A stretch of DNA of 64,000 nt, from assembly GCA_947495425.1 (NCBI GenBank), contig CANLYR010000013.1, forward strand, positions 18,716 to 82,715. Reading direction: 5' to 3'. Below the pieces are notes generated by a model, which was not told where the DNA came from, searched no databases, and was given only the letters and a program-made list of their open reading frames with translations. The DNA comes from an uncultured Aquimarina sp. GTDB lineage: Bacteria > Bacteroidota > Bacteroidia > Flavobacteriales > Flavobacteriaceae. This document shows positions 44,049 to 54,556 of this stretch, in pieces. Each line of letters opens with the position of its first letter. Within the stretch, counting starts at the first letter, position 1. A program made the position numbers and the translations under genes.

Positions 44049-44993
44049 ATGTTAACCAGAAGACATATTAGAGTAAAAGTTATGCAGTCACTCTATTCAA
44101 TAGCGCAGACGCAAAATGACAACCTAGATAAAGAAGGGAAATTTCTTCTTTACAGTATTGATCAGATGTACGATTTATTTATTATAAATCTTCAACTTCT
44201 GGTGGAAATTAGAAAACATGCCGCTGATTATTTAAAAAAAAGCCAAAAAAAACACCTGGCTACTTCAGAAGAGAAAAATCCAAACACCAAATTTGTTGCT
44301 AACGAAGTTTTACTATTGCTAGAAAACAACATACAACTCAAAGAAGAAATAGATAGAAAAAAGCTTAACTGCTGGGAGTTGGATGATGAGTATGTGAAAA
44401 TTGTATGGAACGAGATTAAGGAAAGTGAACGCTACACAGACTACATGAGTACTAGTCATAGTACTTTTAAAGAAGATAAAGATTTTCTACTTGATATCTT
44501 TAAGGAAATTATTGCACCCAATGATAAACTTTATGAATATTTTGAAGATAAAAGGCTTACGTGGATTGATGATTTACCACTAGTAAATACTGCGCTCATT
44601 AAAATGTTTCGTAAGATCAAATCTTCTCATGATGAGTATATGGTATTGCCTAAGCTATATAAAGATATTGATGATAAAAAATTCGCTACAGATATCTTAA
44701 AAAAAACAGTACTTAATGGAGCAGATTTTGCTAAAGAGATTGATGGCAAAACTCCAAATTGGGATAAGGATCGTATTGCAGAATTGGATAAAGCTATCAT
44801 TAAAATGGCAATTTGTGAGTTTATAAAGTTTCCGTCTATACCCGTAAAAGTAACAATTAACGAATATTTAGAAATTGCAAAAGAATATAGTACTCCTAAA
44901 AGTAGTATTTTTATCAATGGTATTTTGGATAAGATATCCAAGGAGTTTCACGAGAACGGTAAACTAAATAAAGTTGGTCGTGGGCTTATGTAA
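44049..44993 (+). CDS. nusB: transcription antitermination factor NusB, extended form
   Basis: A 314-residue protein, about twice the usual NusB length. It starts TRRHIRVKVMQSLYSIAQTQ, the normal NusB helix 1, then carries a long helical insertion. The C-terminal 130 residues contain the rest of the NusB fold (DRIAELDKAIIKMAICEFIK, SIPVKVTINEYLEIAKEYST, FINGILDKI). The extended version is common in Bacteroidota. It assembles with NusE (S10) on boxA RNA to promote rRNA transcription. It leads a set with a DUF1573 lipoprotein and yajC. Confidence 0.93.
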   Translation: MLTRRHIRVKVMQSLYSIAQTQNDNLDKEGKFLLYSIDQMYDLFIINLQLLVEIRKHAADYLKKSQKKHLATSEEKNPNTKFVANEVLLLLENNIQLKEEIDRKKLNCWELDDEYVKIVWNEIKESERYTDYMSTSHSTFKEDKDFLLDIFKEIIAPNDKLYEYFEDKRLTWIDDLPLVNTALIKMFRKIKSSHDEYMVLPKLYKDIDDKKFATDILKKTVLNGADFAKEIDGKTPNWDKDRIAELDKAIIKMAICEFIKFPSIPVKVTINEYLEIAKEYSTPKSSIFINGILDKISKEFHENGKLNKVGRGLM

Positions 44994-45042
44994 TCCAAAA
45001 AAAAATGTATTTTTAACCCTCAATTAATTAAAAACCCAAGTA

Positions 45043-45522
45043 ATGAAAAAAGGAATCTTGATTTTGGCGGGAATTTTTGCTATGACATTTGTGTCTTGTA
45101 AAGATGATGCGACAAAAAAAGTAAAAGAAGAAAATGTAGAAATAGCTGCTGAGCGTGATGCAAACAATGCAGAATTTCCTGTAATGGCTTTTGCAGAAAC
45201 TGAGCACGATTTCGGAACTATTAATGAAGGAGATGTAGTAGAGCATAAATTTAGTTTTACGAATACAGGTAAAGCTCCTTTGGTAATTGTAAGTGCAAAA
45301 GGAAGCTGTGGTTGTACTGTGCCTGAGTGGCCAAAAGAGCCTATCGCACCTGGTGCATCAGCTGAGATGTTAGTTAAGTTTAACTCTAATGGCAAGCCAA
45401 ACCTGCAAAATAAGCAAGTTACGATAACAGCTAATACTGAAGCAGGAAAAGAAATTCTTAAAATTAAAGCTATGGTAACTCCTAAAGCTAAACCAGCAAG
45501 CGGAACACCAACAAGCAAGTAA
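45043..45522 (+). CDS. DUF1573 lipoprotein
   Basis: A 159-residue lipoprotein with the lipobox FVSC at about residues 15-18. A charged linker is followed by one Ig-like DUF1573 domain: AETEHDFGTINEGDVVEHKF, FTNTGKAPLVIVSAKGSCGC and the closing VTITANTEAGKEILKIKA. The SCGCT motif is diagnostic. The function is unknown. It lies between nusB and yajC, with four bases to yajC, so the position in this set is conserved rather than functionally explained. Confidence 0.92.
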   Translation: MKKGILILAGIFAMTFVSCKDDATKKVKEENVEIAAERDANNAEFPVMAFAETEHDFGTINEGDVVEHKFSFTNTGKAPLVIVSAKGSCGCTVPEWPKEPIAPGASAEMLVKFNSNGKPNLQNKQVTITANTEAGKEILKIKAMVTPKAKPASGTPTSK

Positions 45523-45526
45523 TTTT

Positions 45527-45817
45527 ATGGAACAAATACAACAGTTTCTTCCTTTTATACTCATATTTGTGGTGATGTATTTCTTTATGATACGCCCACA
45601 AATGCAAAAAGCAAAAAAGGAAAAAAAATTCGCTTCAGAACTTAAAAAAGGAGATCGAGTAGTAACAAAAAGCGGTCTTCATGGAAAAGTTTTTGATTTT
45701 AGCGAAAAAAATAATGCTGTTATTATTGAAACAGGATCAGGTAAATTAACGTATGATAAATCTGCGATTTCGCTAGAGATGAGTCAGAAACTAAACACAC
45801 CAACTGACAAGAAGTAA
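45527..45817 (+). CDS. yajC: preprotein translocase accessory subunit YajC
   Basis: A 96-residue protein with one N-terminal membrane helix (about 5-22, FLPFILIFVVMYFFMIRPQM) directly followed by the family motif QKAKKEKKFASELKKGDRV. The cytosolic beta-domain has VVTKSGLHGKVF. YajC associates with SecDF-SecYEG at the inner membrane. A terminator follows. Confidence 0.95.
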   Translation: MEQIQQFLPFILIFVVMYFFMIRPQMQKAKKEKKFASELKKGDRVVTKSGLHGKVFDFSEKNNAVIIETGSGKLTYDKSAISLEMSQKLNTPTDKK

Positions 45818-45840
45818 TAACTAGCCTACTTTTTTTTAGA

Positions 45841-45882
45841 AGCGCGACAATACACAAATTGATATTATCGCGCTTTTTTTTA
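45841..45882. terminator. bidirectional terminator between yajC and pepT
   Basis: Arms AGCGCGA and TCGCGCT (45841-45847 and 45868-45874), with further AT pairing inside. A T8 run follows on the plus strand. On the minus strand it lies just past the pepT stop. Confidence 0.75.
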
Positions 45883-47133
45883 TCTTAAATTTAGATTCTT
45901 TTTTGTGGCTGTTAATTCGGCAATCCTAACAATCACGGCTACTGCTTTTATCATGCTTTCTACCGGAACATATTCATATCGCCCATGAAAATTATGCCCT
46001 CCTGCAAAAATGTTGGGGCAAGGGAGTCCCATATAACTTAATTGTGACCCATCTGTACCTCCTCGAATTGGTTTTATTATCGGAGTAATGCTAAGAGATT
46101 TCATTGCTTCTTCAGCAATATCCACAATATGCATCACAGGTGCTACCTTTTCTCGCATATTGTAATATTGATCTTTAATTTCAATATGTATAACTTCCCC
46201 TTTATGCTGCGCATTAATTTTGTTAGTCAGCTTGAGCATTACTTCTTTTCTAGCCTCAAAATGTTCTTTGTCATGATCTCTAATGATATACTGTAGTTTG
46301 GTTTCTTCTACACTACCTTTTATATCGTATAAATGATAAAAACCGTCGCGTCCGCTAGTATGTTCTGGTGTTTCTTTTTGTGGTAAGGAACTAATAAACT
46401 CCTGAGCAATATACATGCTGTTGATCATTTTTCCTTTAGCATATCCTGGGTGCACAATCTTCCCTTTAATAGTTACAACAGCTCCTGCAGCATTAAAATT
46501 CTCATATTCTAATTCGCCTATTTGGCTACCATCCATAGTGTAAGCCCAAGCTGCACCAAATGCTTCGACATCAAATTTATGTGCTCCGCGACCAATTTCT
46601 TCGTCTGGTGTGAATCCAACACGAATTTTTCCATGCTTTATTTCTGGATGTTGCACTAGGTATTCCATAGCAGTAACTATTTCGGCAATCCCTGCTTTAT
46701 CATCGGCTCCTAGTAATGTAGTTCCATCTGTAGTGATAAGAGTCTGCCCCACATATAATTTTAAATCCTCAAAATAATCCGGAGAAAGTATAATGTTTTC
46801 GGTATCGTTGAGTATGATATCCTTACCATCATAGTTTTCTATAATCTGGGGGTTAACATTAGCTCCTGTGAAATCTGGTGTCGTATCAAAATGAGAGATA
46901 AAACCAATAGTTGGCACTTCTTTATCTACATTAGCTGGTAATGTAGCCATAATGTAGGCATTCTCATCAATGGTTACTTCATTTAATCCAATAGCTTTTA
47001 ATTCTTCTACTAATTTGTTTGCCAAATCCCATTGTTTTTCTGTGCTGGGAGTAGTGTCACTCTTTGGATCACTTTCAGTATCGATACGAACATAACTAAT
47101 GAATCGATCGATGATATGTTTTTTTGAAATCAT
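45880..47133 (-). CDS. pepT: peptidase T (tripeptide aminopeptidase)
   Basis: A 417-residue M20-family dizinc aminopeptidase that removes the N-terminal residue of tripeptides. The metal ligands lie in [11 protein letters not shown] (His, Asp), [16 protein letters not shown] (bridging Asp), [14 protein letters not shown] (catalytic Glu-Glu), [16 protein letters not shown] and the final His in [14 protein letters not shown]. The lid/dimerisation domain (about 215-320) is present. It is cytosolic and monocistronic. Confidence 0.96.
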   Translation of the reverse strand: MISKKHIIDRFISYVRIDTESDPKSDTTPSTEKQWDLANKLVEELKAIGLNEVTIDENAYIMATLPANVDKEVPTIGFISHFDTTPDFTGANVNPQIIENYDGKDIILNDTENIILSPDYFEDLKLYVGQTLITTDGTTLLGADDKAGIAEIVTAMEYLVQHPEIKHGKIRVGFTPDEEIGRGAHKFDVEAFGAAWAYTMDGSQIGELEYENFNAAGAVVTIKGKIVHPGYAKGKMINSMYIAQEFISSLPQKETPEHTSGRDGFYHLYDIKGSVEETKLQYIIRDHDKEHFEARKEVMLKLTNKINAQHKGEVIHIEIKDQYYNMREKVAPVMHIVDIAEEAMKSLSITPIIKPIRGGTDGSQLSYMGLPCPNIFAGGHNFHGRYEYVPVESMIKAVAVIVRIAELTATKKNLNLR

Positions 47134-47408
47134 AAATTTTGAATGTTATCTAATTATTTTCTTAAAAAGTATAGTGTAATTTAAGCTGAACTTGCTATCA
47201 ATAAAACTGGAAATTACTGAAATTTAGTTTAAAACTATTTCATAAAAGGTAAATTATAAATACATCATTTATTAATTTGCTTTACTACATATTTTTAATA
47301 GTTACCTTTTAAAAAATGTTAATACTATTGAAAAATTTTAAGTTTGCATATGATTTGAATTACATTTGAAACGCACAATTATTCAATAAATTAACCAAAA
47401 ATAGAATT

Positions 47409-50288
47409 ATGTTTAAATTTTATGTAACAGTATTGTTGTTTTCTTTTGGGCTTACGACAATTACCATGGCACAAGAAGTGTCTGGAACAATAACAGATGA
47501 TCAATTGCAACCACTACCAGGAGTTGCAGTAATAGTTAAAGGAGGCGAAACCGGAACGATTACAGACTTTGATGGGCGATATACGATTATGGTCGATATC
47601 GGACAGGTATTGGTGTTTTCTTATGTTGGATTCGAAAAGCAAGAGATTGAAGTTGAAGGACCGATACTTGATGTTGCTATGCAATCCGGTGTATCATTAG
47701 ATGAAGTGGTATTGATAGGTACCAGAAATGCTAACCGAACGGTTACTGAAACAGCAGTGCCCATAGATGTATTGGACATAAAAGAATTAGCAACTGCTTC
47801 ACCTCAGGTTAATTTAAATCAGATCCTTAATTATGTAGCACCTTCTTTTTCTTCTAACACCCAAACTATTTCTGATGGTACTGATCATATCGACCCTGCT
47901 TCTCTAAGAGGCCTTGGACCAGATCAGGTACTTGTCTTGATCAACGGAAAAAGGCGCCATACGACAGCGTTAATTAACGTTAATGGAACTTTTGGTAGAG
48001 GTAGTGTAGGTACTGATTTAAATGCAATTCCGGCAGCTGCGATACAACGTATTGAAGTATTAAGAGATGGTGCAGCAGCACAGTACGGATCTGATGCTAT
48101 TGCGGGAGTAATCAATATAGTTCTCAACAAAAGTGTTAATGAGTTAAGCTTGTCGGTAACTGGCGGAGCTAATGTTTCTAGAAATGCAGAAGAGCAAAAT
48201 GGCGGTGTAGATGGAGAGACTATTAATGTAGCTGCAAGTTACGGATTGTCTTTAGGAGATAAAGGAGGATTTATTAATTTTAGTGGAGATTTTGATTATC
48301 GTGACTTTTACAGTCGTATGAAAGAATGGGAAGGAAGTATTTTTAATGCCTACAATGCCATTGAATATCAGGCATCATTATTAGGAAATGACCTTTCTGA
48401 GTTGGAAGCTAATTTATCTGAAATTCAGAGTTTTGCATTAGATGTGCCTCATTTTTCTGATCAATTGCAAAACGACATTCAAGCAGCAACTACTTTAGTC
48501 GACTTACAAACAATTTTGGACGCAGATGTAACAGAGGCCGAACTAACTACAAGGGGACAGTCTAGATCAGATTACAATATGCGAGTAGGTCAATCGGCAC
48601 TTAGAGGTGGTCGTTTCTTTGCTAATTTTTCCCTACCATTAGATGATAATGGTACAGAACTATATTCATTTGCAGGAATGAGTACTAGAAAAGGAAATTC
48701 CGCAGGATTTTATAGACTTCCTAATCAGAGTAGAACCTACACGCCTGCATACCTGAATGGGTTTCTACCTGAAATCAATTCTAAAATCTCAGATCAATCT
48801 TTGGCTACGGGTATTAAGGGAGAGATAGGGGATTGGGATGTCGATTTTAGTAATACGTATGGTAAAAACAGTTTCCTCTATACAATTTCTAATACATCCA
48901 ATGCATCTCTACTCAAAGCTACACCAACCACATTTGATGCGGGAGGTTTTTCTTTTCTTCAAAATACTACAAATTTAGATATAACAAGATTCTACGAGGA
49001 TGTGTTTGCGGGATTCAATGTTGCTTTTGGTGCAGAGCATCGTTTAGAAACGTACGAAATTATTGCAGGTGAAGAAGAATCGTACGCTCAGTATGATAAT
49101 AATGGGCAGCCTATTATTACTTCGACACAGGCACCACCTACCGATTTTTTTGGAAGACCAAGACCGGGTGGGTCTCAGGTTTTTCCTGGGTTTAGTCCTG
49201 TCAATGAATTATCACGTGATAGAACTAGTATTGCAGGGTATTTGGATTTGGAAGCAGATTTTACGGAGAAATTTTTAGTGAGTTTTGCCTCGCGTTTCGA
49301 AAACTATAGCGACTTTGGATCTACGATAAATTTTAAATTGGCAACACGTTATAAATTAACCGATAATATTAACATTAGAGCAGCAGCCAATACTGGATTC
49401 AGAGCTCCGTCACTACATCAGCTTAATTTTAACTCGACTGCTACTATTTTTGATAATTTTGGAGATCCACAAGAAGTTGGAACTTTTGCTAATGATAGTA
49501 GAGCTGCCAAATTACTAGGTATTCCTCAGCTAAAAGAAGAAACCTCTCGGAGTATCAGCATAGGGGCTACTGCAAAAATACCATCGCTTAATCTTTCAGT
49601 AACTATTGATGGTTATTTTGTAGCTATAGATGATAGAGTTGTATATACTGGTCAATTTGAAGGGCCAGGAACCGGTACCGAATTAGATAATTTGTTGGCT
49701 CAGGCAAATGCAACACAAGCTTCGTTTTTTGCTAATGCTATCGATACGGAATCTAAAGGAGTTGATGTTGTTATGACACATAAAGCCGGAATTGGAACAA
49801 ATATAGAATTAAAGTCAGATCTAGCAGCAACCTTTTCTCAAACTAGAAAAGTGGGAAATGTACAAGCTTCACGAGTTTTAGAAGATGCTGGTTTGATAGA
49901 TACGTATTTCCCCGAAGATAGTAGAGTCTATTTGGAGGAAGCAGTACCAAGAACAAAAGTTAACCTCTCAAATAGTCTAACTACAAATAAATTCAATGTT
50001 TTTTTAAGAAACGTTTATTTCGGTGAGGTAACAGAGGCTACCACTACTGTTGAAAATCAGCAAGTGTTTAGCTCAAAAGTAGTGACCGATCTTTCTTTCG
50101 GTTATAAGTTGACAGAAGCTTTAACAGCTACTATAGGTGCTAATAATTTATTCGATATCTATCCTGATAGAGCAGAAGAAGAATTTGGTAATAGAAGTAG
50201 CGGTCGATTTGACTGGTCTCGAAGATCTCAACAATTTGGTATTGGAGGACGATTTTTGTTTGCCAGACTCAGCGTTGTTTTAAAATAA
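47409..50288 (+). CDS. TonB-dependent outer-membrane receptor
   Basis: A 959-residue protein. The signal peptide ends at about 22 (ITMAQ), then comes a CarboxypepD_reg-like domain (23-100, with [16 protein letters not shown]). The plug is at about 125-235 ([40 protein letters not shown]) and a 22-strand barrel ends [12 protein letters not shown]. Near the C-terminus, [18 protein letters not shown] and [17 protein letters not shown] are typical of the group. No SusD or lipoprotein neighbour is encoded, so a glycan role is not indicated. The ligand is unknown. It has its own terminator and a 275-base AT-rich leader. Confidence 0.88.
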   Translation: MFKFYVTVLLFSFGLTTITMAQEVSGTITDDQLQPLPGVAVIVKGGETGTITDFDGRYTIMVDIGQVLVFSYVGFEKQEIEVEGPILDVAMQSGVSLDEVVLIGTRNANRTVTETAVPIDVLDIKELATASPQVNLNQILNYVAPSFSSNTQTISDGTDHIDPASLRGLGPDQVLVLINGKRRHTTALINVNGTFGRGSVGTDLNAIPAAAIQRIEVLRDGAAAQYGSDAIAGVINIVLNKSVNELSLSVTGGANVSRNAEEQNGGVDGETINVAASYGLSLGDKGGFINFSGDFDYRDFYSRMKEWEGSIFNAYNAIEYQASLLGNDLSELEANLSEIQSFALDVPHFSDQLQNDIQAATTLVDLQTILDADVTEAELTTRGQSRSDYNMRVGQSALRGGRFFANFSLPLDDNGTELYSFAGMSTRKGNSAGFYRLPNQSRTYTPAYLNGFLPEINSKISDQSLATGIKGEIGDWDVDFSNTYGKNSFLYTISNTSNASLLKATPTTFDAGGFSFLQNTTNLDITRFYEDVFAGFNVAFGAEHRLETYEIIAGEEESYAQYDNNGQPIITSTQAPPTDFFGRPRPGGSQVFPGFSPVNELSRDRTSIAGYLDLEADFTEKFLVSFASRFENYSDFGSTINFKLATRYKLTDNINIRAAANTGFRAPSLHQLNFNSTATIFDNFGDPQEVGTFANDSRAAKLLGIPQLKEETSRSISIGATAKIPSLNLSVTIDGYFVAIDDRVVYTGQFEGPGTGTELDNLLAQANATQASFFANAIDTESKGVDVVMTHKAGIGTNIELKSDLAATFSQTRKVGNVQASRVLEDAGLIDTYFPEDSRVYLEEAVPRTKVNLSNSLTTNKFNVFLRNVYFGEVTEATTTVENQQVFSSKVVTDLSFGYKLTEALTATIGANNLFDIYPDRAEEEFGNRSSGRFDWSRRSQQFGIGGRFLFARLSVVLK

Positions 50289-50311
50289 ACAATAATCATT
50301 TTACGAATATC

Positions 50312-50343
50312 AAAGCCCACTCAATAATTTTGCGGTGGGCTTT
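50312..50343 (+). terminator. intrinsic terminator of the TonB receptor gene
   Basis: AAAGCCCAC / GTGGGCTTT stem with a 14-base loop, followed by ATTCTTTT. Confidence 0.85.
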
Positions 50344-50410
50344 ATTCTTTTAAAATCTTTTCTTAGTTCATTAGTAATCTTCTATTTTTGCGCTAATAAA
50401 ATTATATCTA

Positions 50411-51448
50411 ATGTATAAATTTTTATTACGCCCAATATTATTTGGGTTTGACCCCGAAAATGTACATCATTTTACATTTAAAATGATTAGATTTTTTTCT
50501 AAGATTCCTTTTGTTTCTTCACTATTCAGGAGTTTATATCAAGTACACGATGCTAGGCTAGAGCGAGAGGTTTTTGGTTTGAAATTTAAAAATCCAGTTG
50601 GATTGGCTGCCGGATTCGATAAAGATGCTAAGCTGTATAGTGAATTATGTGATTTTGGATTCGGATTTGTTGAGATCGGAACATTAACTCCAAAACCACA
50701 AGATGGAAATCCTAAAAAGCGATTGTTTAGATTGAAAAAAGATAGCGCGATAATCAATCGTATGGGTTTTAATAATGGTGGAGTAAAAGAGGCAGTACAA
50801 CGATTAAACCCACCTGCCGGACGGGCAGGCAAAAATAAAGGTGTGCTAATAGGGGGAAATATTGGTAAAAATAAGGTAACTCCTAATGAAAATGCAGTCG
50901 ATGACTATACCTTATGTTTTGATTCACTTTTTGATTATGTGGATTATTTTGTTGTGAATGTAAGTTCTCCTAATACGCCTAATCTAAGAGCGCTACAAGA
51001 TAAAGAACCTTTAACAGAGCTTCTCAATACCCTACAGGGGAAAAATCAGGAAAAAACTTCGCAAAAACCTATTTTGTTAAAAATTGCTCCGGATTTAACA
51101 GATGAGCAATTGATGGATATTATTGATATTATTAAAGAAACTAAAATTGCCGGAGTTATCGCAACAAATACTACCATTTCGAGAGAACATTTACATTCTG
51201 ATCCTCAGTTAGTAAAAGAAAACGGAGGACTAAGTGGTAAGCCCTTGGCAAATCGATCTACAGAAGTCATTCGATTTTTAGCTAAAAAAAGTAATAATGC
51301 GTTTCCGATTATTGGTGTAGGAGGAATCCATTCTGCTGCAGATGCTTTAGAAAAATTAGAGGCGGGAGCAAGCTTAGTACAATTGTATACAGGTTTTATC
51401 TATGAAGGTCCTAAGCTAATCAAGGACATTAATAAAGCGTTATTGTAA
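50411..51448 (+). CDS. pyrD: dihydroorotate dehydrogenase, class 2 (quinone-linked)
   Basis: A 345-residue FMN enzyme of pyrimidine synthesis, attached to the membrane by its N-terminal helices (about 1-40). The class 2 hallmarks are [22 protein letters not shown] and [11 protein letters not shown] with the catalytic Ser. [16 protein letters not shown] and [20 protein letters not shown] complete it. Between QRL and KNKGVLIG it carries an extra NPPAGRAGK (about 133-141), encoded by a GC-rich palindrome at 50813-50829. This looks like an in-frame repeat insertion. A TATTTTTG -7-like box lies at 50383-50390. Confidence 0.95.
   Translation: MYKFLLRPILFGFDPENVHHFTFKMIRFFSKIPFVSSLFRSLYQVHDARLEREVFGLKFKNPVGLAAGFDKDAKLYSELCDFGFGFVEIGTLTPKPQDGNPKKRLFRLKKDSAIINRMGFNNGGVKEAVQRLNPPAGRAGKNKGVLIGGNIGKNKVTPNENAVDDYTLCFDSLFDYVDYFVVNVSSPNTPNLRALQDKEPLTELLNTLQGKNQEKTSQKPILLKIAPDLTDEQLMDIIDIIKETKIAGVIATNTTISREHLHSDPQLVKENGGLSGKPLANRSTEVIRFLAKKSNNAFPIIGVGGIHSAADALEKLEAGASLVQLYTGFIYEGPKLIKDINKALL
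50813..50829. repeat. palindromic repeat inserted in pyrD
   Basis: CCTGCC-GGACG-GGCAGG is markedly GC-rich against the surrounding sequence and lies inside the reading frame. It encodes PAGRAG without breaking it. It looks like a member of an interspersed palindrome family. Confidence 0.6.
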
Positions 51449-51460
51449 AAATAGGCGCCT

Positions 51461-52093
51461 ATGGATATAAATTATGAGATGCTGTATACGTTTTTTATGG
51501 CATCAACGATTTTAGCTATTTCTCCAGGACCAGATAATATTTTTGTGCTAATGCAAAGTATGGTTAATGGAAAAAAATATGGCTTAGCTGTAGTAGCAGG
51601 TTTGATGTCTGGATGCTTCGTGCATACTACTCTGGTAGCATTTGGAGTGTCGGTACTTATTAAACAAAGCGATATTCTGTTTTTTATGATTAAACTTTTT
51701 GGAGCCTTATATTTGTTTTTTTTAGCATTTAAAGTGTTTAAAAGTGATGCCTCAATACAACTTTCAGGCGCTACGGTTGAAAGAAAAAGCTTCGTTGAGT
51801 TATTTAAGCAAGGTTTTATTATGAATGTCTTAAATCCTAAAGTATCAATCTTCTTTTTGGCTTTCTTTCCCGGGTTTTTGTTTAGTGAAGCATTAAGTAG
51901 TGTGTTACAATTCTATATTCTTGGGATATTGTTTGTGATTTCTGGCAGCCTTGTCTTTGGGTCTATTGCACTTTTGTCGGGGTCAATATCAGATCTTATA
52001 AAAGGAAATGTTAACGTAGGGGTATTCCTAAAATGGCTACAGATTATAGTTTTTATAGGAATTGGAATTTTTATTCTGATTACTGAAAAATAA
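51461..52093 (+). CDS. LysE/RhtB-family amino-acid exporter
   Basis: A 210-residue inner-membrane protein with about six helices. The N-terminal signature AISPGPDNIFVLMQSMVNG (PGPD) and GLMSGCFVHTT are typical of the LysE superfamily. KQGFIMNVLNPKVSIFFLAF is the second conserved block. The substrate (amino acid or derivative) is unknown. It starts 12 bases after pyrD and is probably co-transcribed. Confidence 0.9.
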   Translation: MDINYEMLYTFFMASTILAISPGPDNIFVLMQSMVNGKKYGLAVVAGLMSGCFVHTTLVAFGVSVLIKQSDILFFMIKLFGALYLFFLAFKVFKSDASIQLSGATVERKSFVELFKQGFIMNVLNPKVSIFFLAFFPGFLFSEALSSVLQFYILGILFVISGSLVFGSIALLSGSISDLIKGNVNVGVFLKWLQIIVFIGIGIFILITEK

Positions 52094-52142
52094 TCATACT
52101 TTTATACTTCTAACTGAATATCTTCTTTTTTGTAACACCAAA

Positions 52143-53009
52143 ATGACCGAAAAAGTAAAAATTATTGAATGCCCACGTGATGCCATGCAAGGCATAAAAG
52201 ATTTTATTCCGACTCAGAAAAAGGTTCAATATATTCAATCTTTACTGCGTTGTGGTTTTGATACGATCGATTTTGGGAGTTTCGTGTCCCCAAAGGCCAT
52301 ACCACAAATGGTTGACACAGCTGATGTTTTATCACAATTAGATTTATCAAGTACCGAAAGTAAACTTTTAGCAATCATTGCTAATGTAAGAGGATCCAAT
52401 GATGCGGTACAGCATGAAGCTATAAATTACCTGGGATATCCTTTTTCAATTTCTGAAAACTTTCAGATGCGTAATACGCATAAAACTATTATAGAGTCGG
52501 TTAATACATTACAAGAAATTCTCAACATTGCAGACAAAGCTAATAAAAAGGTTGTTGCATACCTCTCTATGGGATTTGGTAATCCGTATGGAGACCCCTG
52601 GAGTGTAGAAATTGTAGGGGAGTGGACAGAGAAACTGAGTATGATGGGCGTTAAGATTCTTTCGTTATCAGATACCGTTGGAACTTCTACACCAGAGATC
52701 ATCGATTATTTATTTTCTAATTTGATTCCAAAATATCCAGATATAGAGTTTGGTGCACATTTACATACTACGCCAACTAGCTGGTACGAAAAAGTAAATG
52801 CAGCCTACAAAGCAGGATGCAGACGTTTTGATGGAGCAATACAAGGTTTTGGAGGCTGCCCGATGGCAAAAGATGAGTTAACAGGTAATATGCCTACCGA
52901 GCGTATGATCTCATATTTTACTTCAGAAAATGCTGATACCAATATAAGAACTCTAAGTTTTGAATCTTCGCATAATGAAGCCACAAAAATTTTTTCAGAA
53001 TATCATTGA
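52143..53009 (+). CDS. hydroxymethylglutaryl-CoA lyase
   Basis: A 288-residue TIM-barrel enzyme cleaving HMG-CoA to acetyl-CoA and acetoacetate, the last step of leucine breakdown. The start ECPRDAMQGIKDFIPTQKK holds the substrate Arg and metal Asp. GFDTIDFGSFVSPKAIPQM and SDTVG are present, and metal-ligand histidines lie in FGAHLHTTP. The C-terminal GFGGCPMAKDELTGN is the lyase signature with the active-site Cys. The leucine dehydrogenase-like gene is 8 kb away; the two could serve one pathway but are not linked. Confidence 0.93.
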   Translation: MTEKVKIIECPRDAMQGIKDFIPTQKKVQYIQSLLRCGFDTIDFGSFVSPKAIPQMVDTADVLSQLDLSSTESKLLAIIANVRGSNDAVQHEAINYLGYPFSISENFQMRNTHKTIIESVNTLQEILNIADKANKKVVAYLSMGFGNPYGDPWSVEIVGEWTEKLSMMGVKILSLSDTVGTSTPEIIDYLFSNLIPKYPDIEFGAHLHTTPTSWYEKVNAAYKAGCRRFDGAIQGFGGCPMAKDELTGNMPTERMISYFTSENADTNIRTLSFESSHNEATKIFSEYH

Positions 53010-53090
53010 ATCAAATAAATAAAGTAGAAAAACACACTTTCTTATTAGTAACTAATGGTTTAAGTTTAAACTTAAGGTAAGATGTTTAAT

Positions 53091-53116
53091 TTTATTTAGA
53101 TTTATTACAAATAAAG
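53091..53116 (+). promoter_or_regulatory. candidate operator of the iron cluster
   Basis: TTTATTT-AGATTTATTAC-AAATAAA is an inverted repeat directly abutting the -33 element. Its first 14 bases (TTTATTTAGATTTA) recur exactly at 61131-61144 near the ferritin/small-Cys gene. A reverse-oriented TCTAAATAAA is at 53173-53182 in the leader. This is a likely metal-regulator site; the regulator is unknown. Confidence 0.4.
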
Positions 53117-53147
53117 TTTGTCAAATACATTTTGATGAATATATTTG
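53117..53147 (+). promoter_or_regulatory. Bacteroidota-type promoter of the iron cluster
   Basis: TTTG (53117-53120), 19 bases, TATATTTG (53140-53147): an exact match to the -33 TTTG / -7 TAnnTTTG consensus. Start near 53154, about 35 bases before the DUF4856 ATG. Confidence 0.65.
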
Positions 53148-53189
53148 CATTCGATTTATTAATTGAATTCAGTCTAAATAAAAAAAGTG

Positions 53190-54506
53190 ATGAAAATCAA
53201 CAAGTTATTAAATGTAGTGTGTTTATCCGGAGCACTTATTTTAGCGTCATGTTCTAATGATGATGATAATGAACCGGAAGGGCCAGCATTAAACATTCCT
53301 GCAGTAGGAGAAGTTATTACTGGTGATGATTTTTCTAGAGCCGATAACGGAGATTACAATAACGATTACATCAGTAATTACGCTACTTTATTTACCAGAG
53401 ATGGCAGTGCTACTGTAAGTTTTAGTGGACAGACTACTCGTTTAAAACAAGCTGTAGAAATAGGAAAAAATTTAAAGTCTCAGACTAGTGTTGCAGATAT
53501 TAGATTAAAATTTGAAGGTCAAGATGGAGAAAGTGCTGGATTTACAGATGCTAGTTTAAATGGGACTACCAAGATCGTAAGATCAAAATCTTCTTCTTCA
53601 ATAGGTTTGTTTGGTTCAAATAAAAACGAATCTGGTCAAGGAAAAACAAACGTAGATGCTATCGATGCTTTCATTACAGGTCACCAAAATGTATTAGAAA
53701 ATTGGTCAACAACAGCGGCTTCTGGTCAAGCAGGTACGTTTGGAGATAGTGATGGTTCTACTAGATATGTAGATGCCAAAGGACGTGAGTTAGATCAGTT
53801 ATTTACAAAATCTTTAGCTGGTGCTTTAGCTTATGATCAAGCAGTAAATCACTACTTTAATCGTTTAGATAATGAAAATGGTGATGCTGCTGATGGGACT
53901 AAAGATTACCGTGCATTAAATGATGCGGGAACTGTAGCCGAAGGAAAAAGTTATACTACAATGGAGCATCATTGGGATGAAGCTTTTGGCTATATCTATG
54001 GTAATACTTCTAGTGAGAACTTAATCTACAAATATATTGATAACGTAGATGGCTTATCAAAGTTTGCAGGTACAGAAAAACAAATCTTCGAAGCTTTTGT
54101 AACAGGAAGAATTGCGATTACAGAGAAAGACTACACATTAAGAGATACTCAAATTGGAATTTTACGTGAAAAACTTGCTTTAGTCATTGCCGTTAGAGCT
54201 GTACACTATTTAAGTGGTGGTGCCAAAATTATTGATGCGGCTGGGGTTAGTACTTCAGGAAAAAGAGAAGATGCTTTCCATGATATTTGTGAAGGATATG
54301 GTTTTATCAATAGTTTACGTTATGTGGTAAACGCTACTGGTGACAAATACTTTACTGATGCAGAGGTTGATGGTTTTTTAGCAATCTTGGATGCAAAGAA
54401 TGGATTGTGGGATGTAACTTCAACTCAATTAAGAGATACTGCTGATACAATAGCAGCTAAAAGTGTTGGAGGATTATCTTGGACTTTAGATGATGTAAAT
54501 CCTTAG
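53190..54506 (+). CDS. DUF4856 lipoprotein, iron-cluster component
   Basis: 438 residues from the ATG at 53190 (a GTG three bases earlier is also open). The lipobox is LILASC, followed by an acidic tether, so it is probably surface exposed. The body is mostly helical, with YATLFTRDGSATVSFSGQTT and RLKQAVEIGKNL at its start. TMEHHWDEAFGYIYG near residue 270 and GRIAITEKDYTLRDTQ later are the pattern I associate with DUF4856. The family is usually encoded beside imelysin. Function is unknown, probably iron or heme binding. A strong internal terminator separates it from the imelysin gene. Confidence 0.8.
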   Translation: MKINKLLNVVCLSGALILASCSNDDDNEPEGPALNIPAVGEVITGDDFSRADNGDYNNDYISNYATLFTRDGSATVSFSGQTTRLKQAVEIGKNLKSQTSVADIRLKFEGQDGESAGFTDASLNGTTKIVRSKSSSSIGLFGSNKNESGQGKTNVDAIDAFITGHQNVLENWSTTAASGQAGTFGDSDGSTRYVDAKGRELDQLFTKSLAGALAYDQAVNHYFNRLDNENGDAADGTKDYRALNDAGTVAEGKSYTTMEHHWDEAFGYIYGNTSSENLIYKYIDNVDGLSKFAGTEKQIFEAFVTGRIAITEKDYTLRDTQIGILREKLALVIAVRAVHYLSGGAKIIDAAGVSTSGKREDAFHDICEGYGFINSLRYVVNATGDKYFTDAEVDGFLAILDAKNGLWDVTSTQLRDTADTIAAKSVGGLSWTLDDVNP

Positions 54507-54537
54507 ATAGGGATCAAATGCATGTAGTTAGAAAATA

Positions 54538-54555
54538 TATAATAATAATAATAAT
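54538..54555. repeat. AAT trinucleotide tract
   Basis: About five consecutive TAA/AAT units lie between the DUF4856 stop and the terminator. It is a short simple repeat that could vary in length. Confidence 0.6.
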
Positions 54556-54556
54556 T

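Noticed and set aside
45024..45564. Minus-strand frames opposite the DUF1573 gene (up to 164 codons)
   Set aside because: They are antisense to a clear DUF1573 lipoprotein with the SCGCT signature; codon-composition shadows.
47409..50288. SusC-type glycan importer (polysaccharide utilisation locus)
   Set aside because: No SusD-like lipoprotein or glycan-active enzyme is adjacent; pyrD and an exporter follow.
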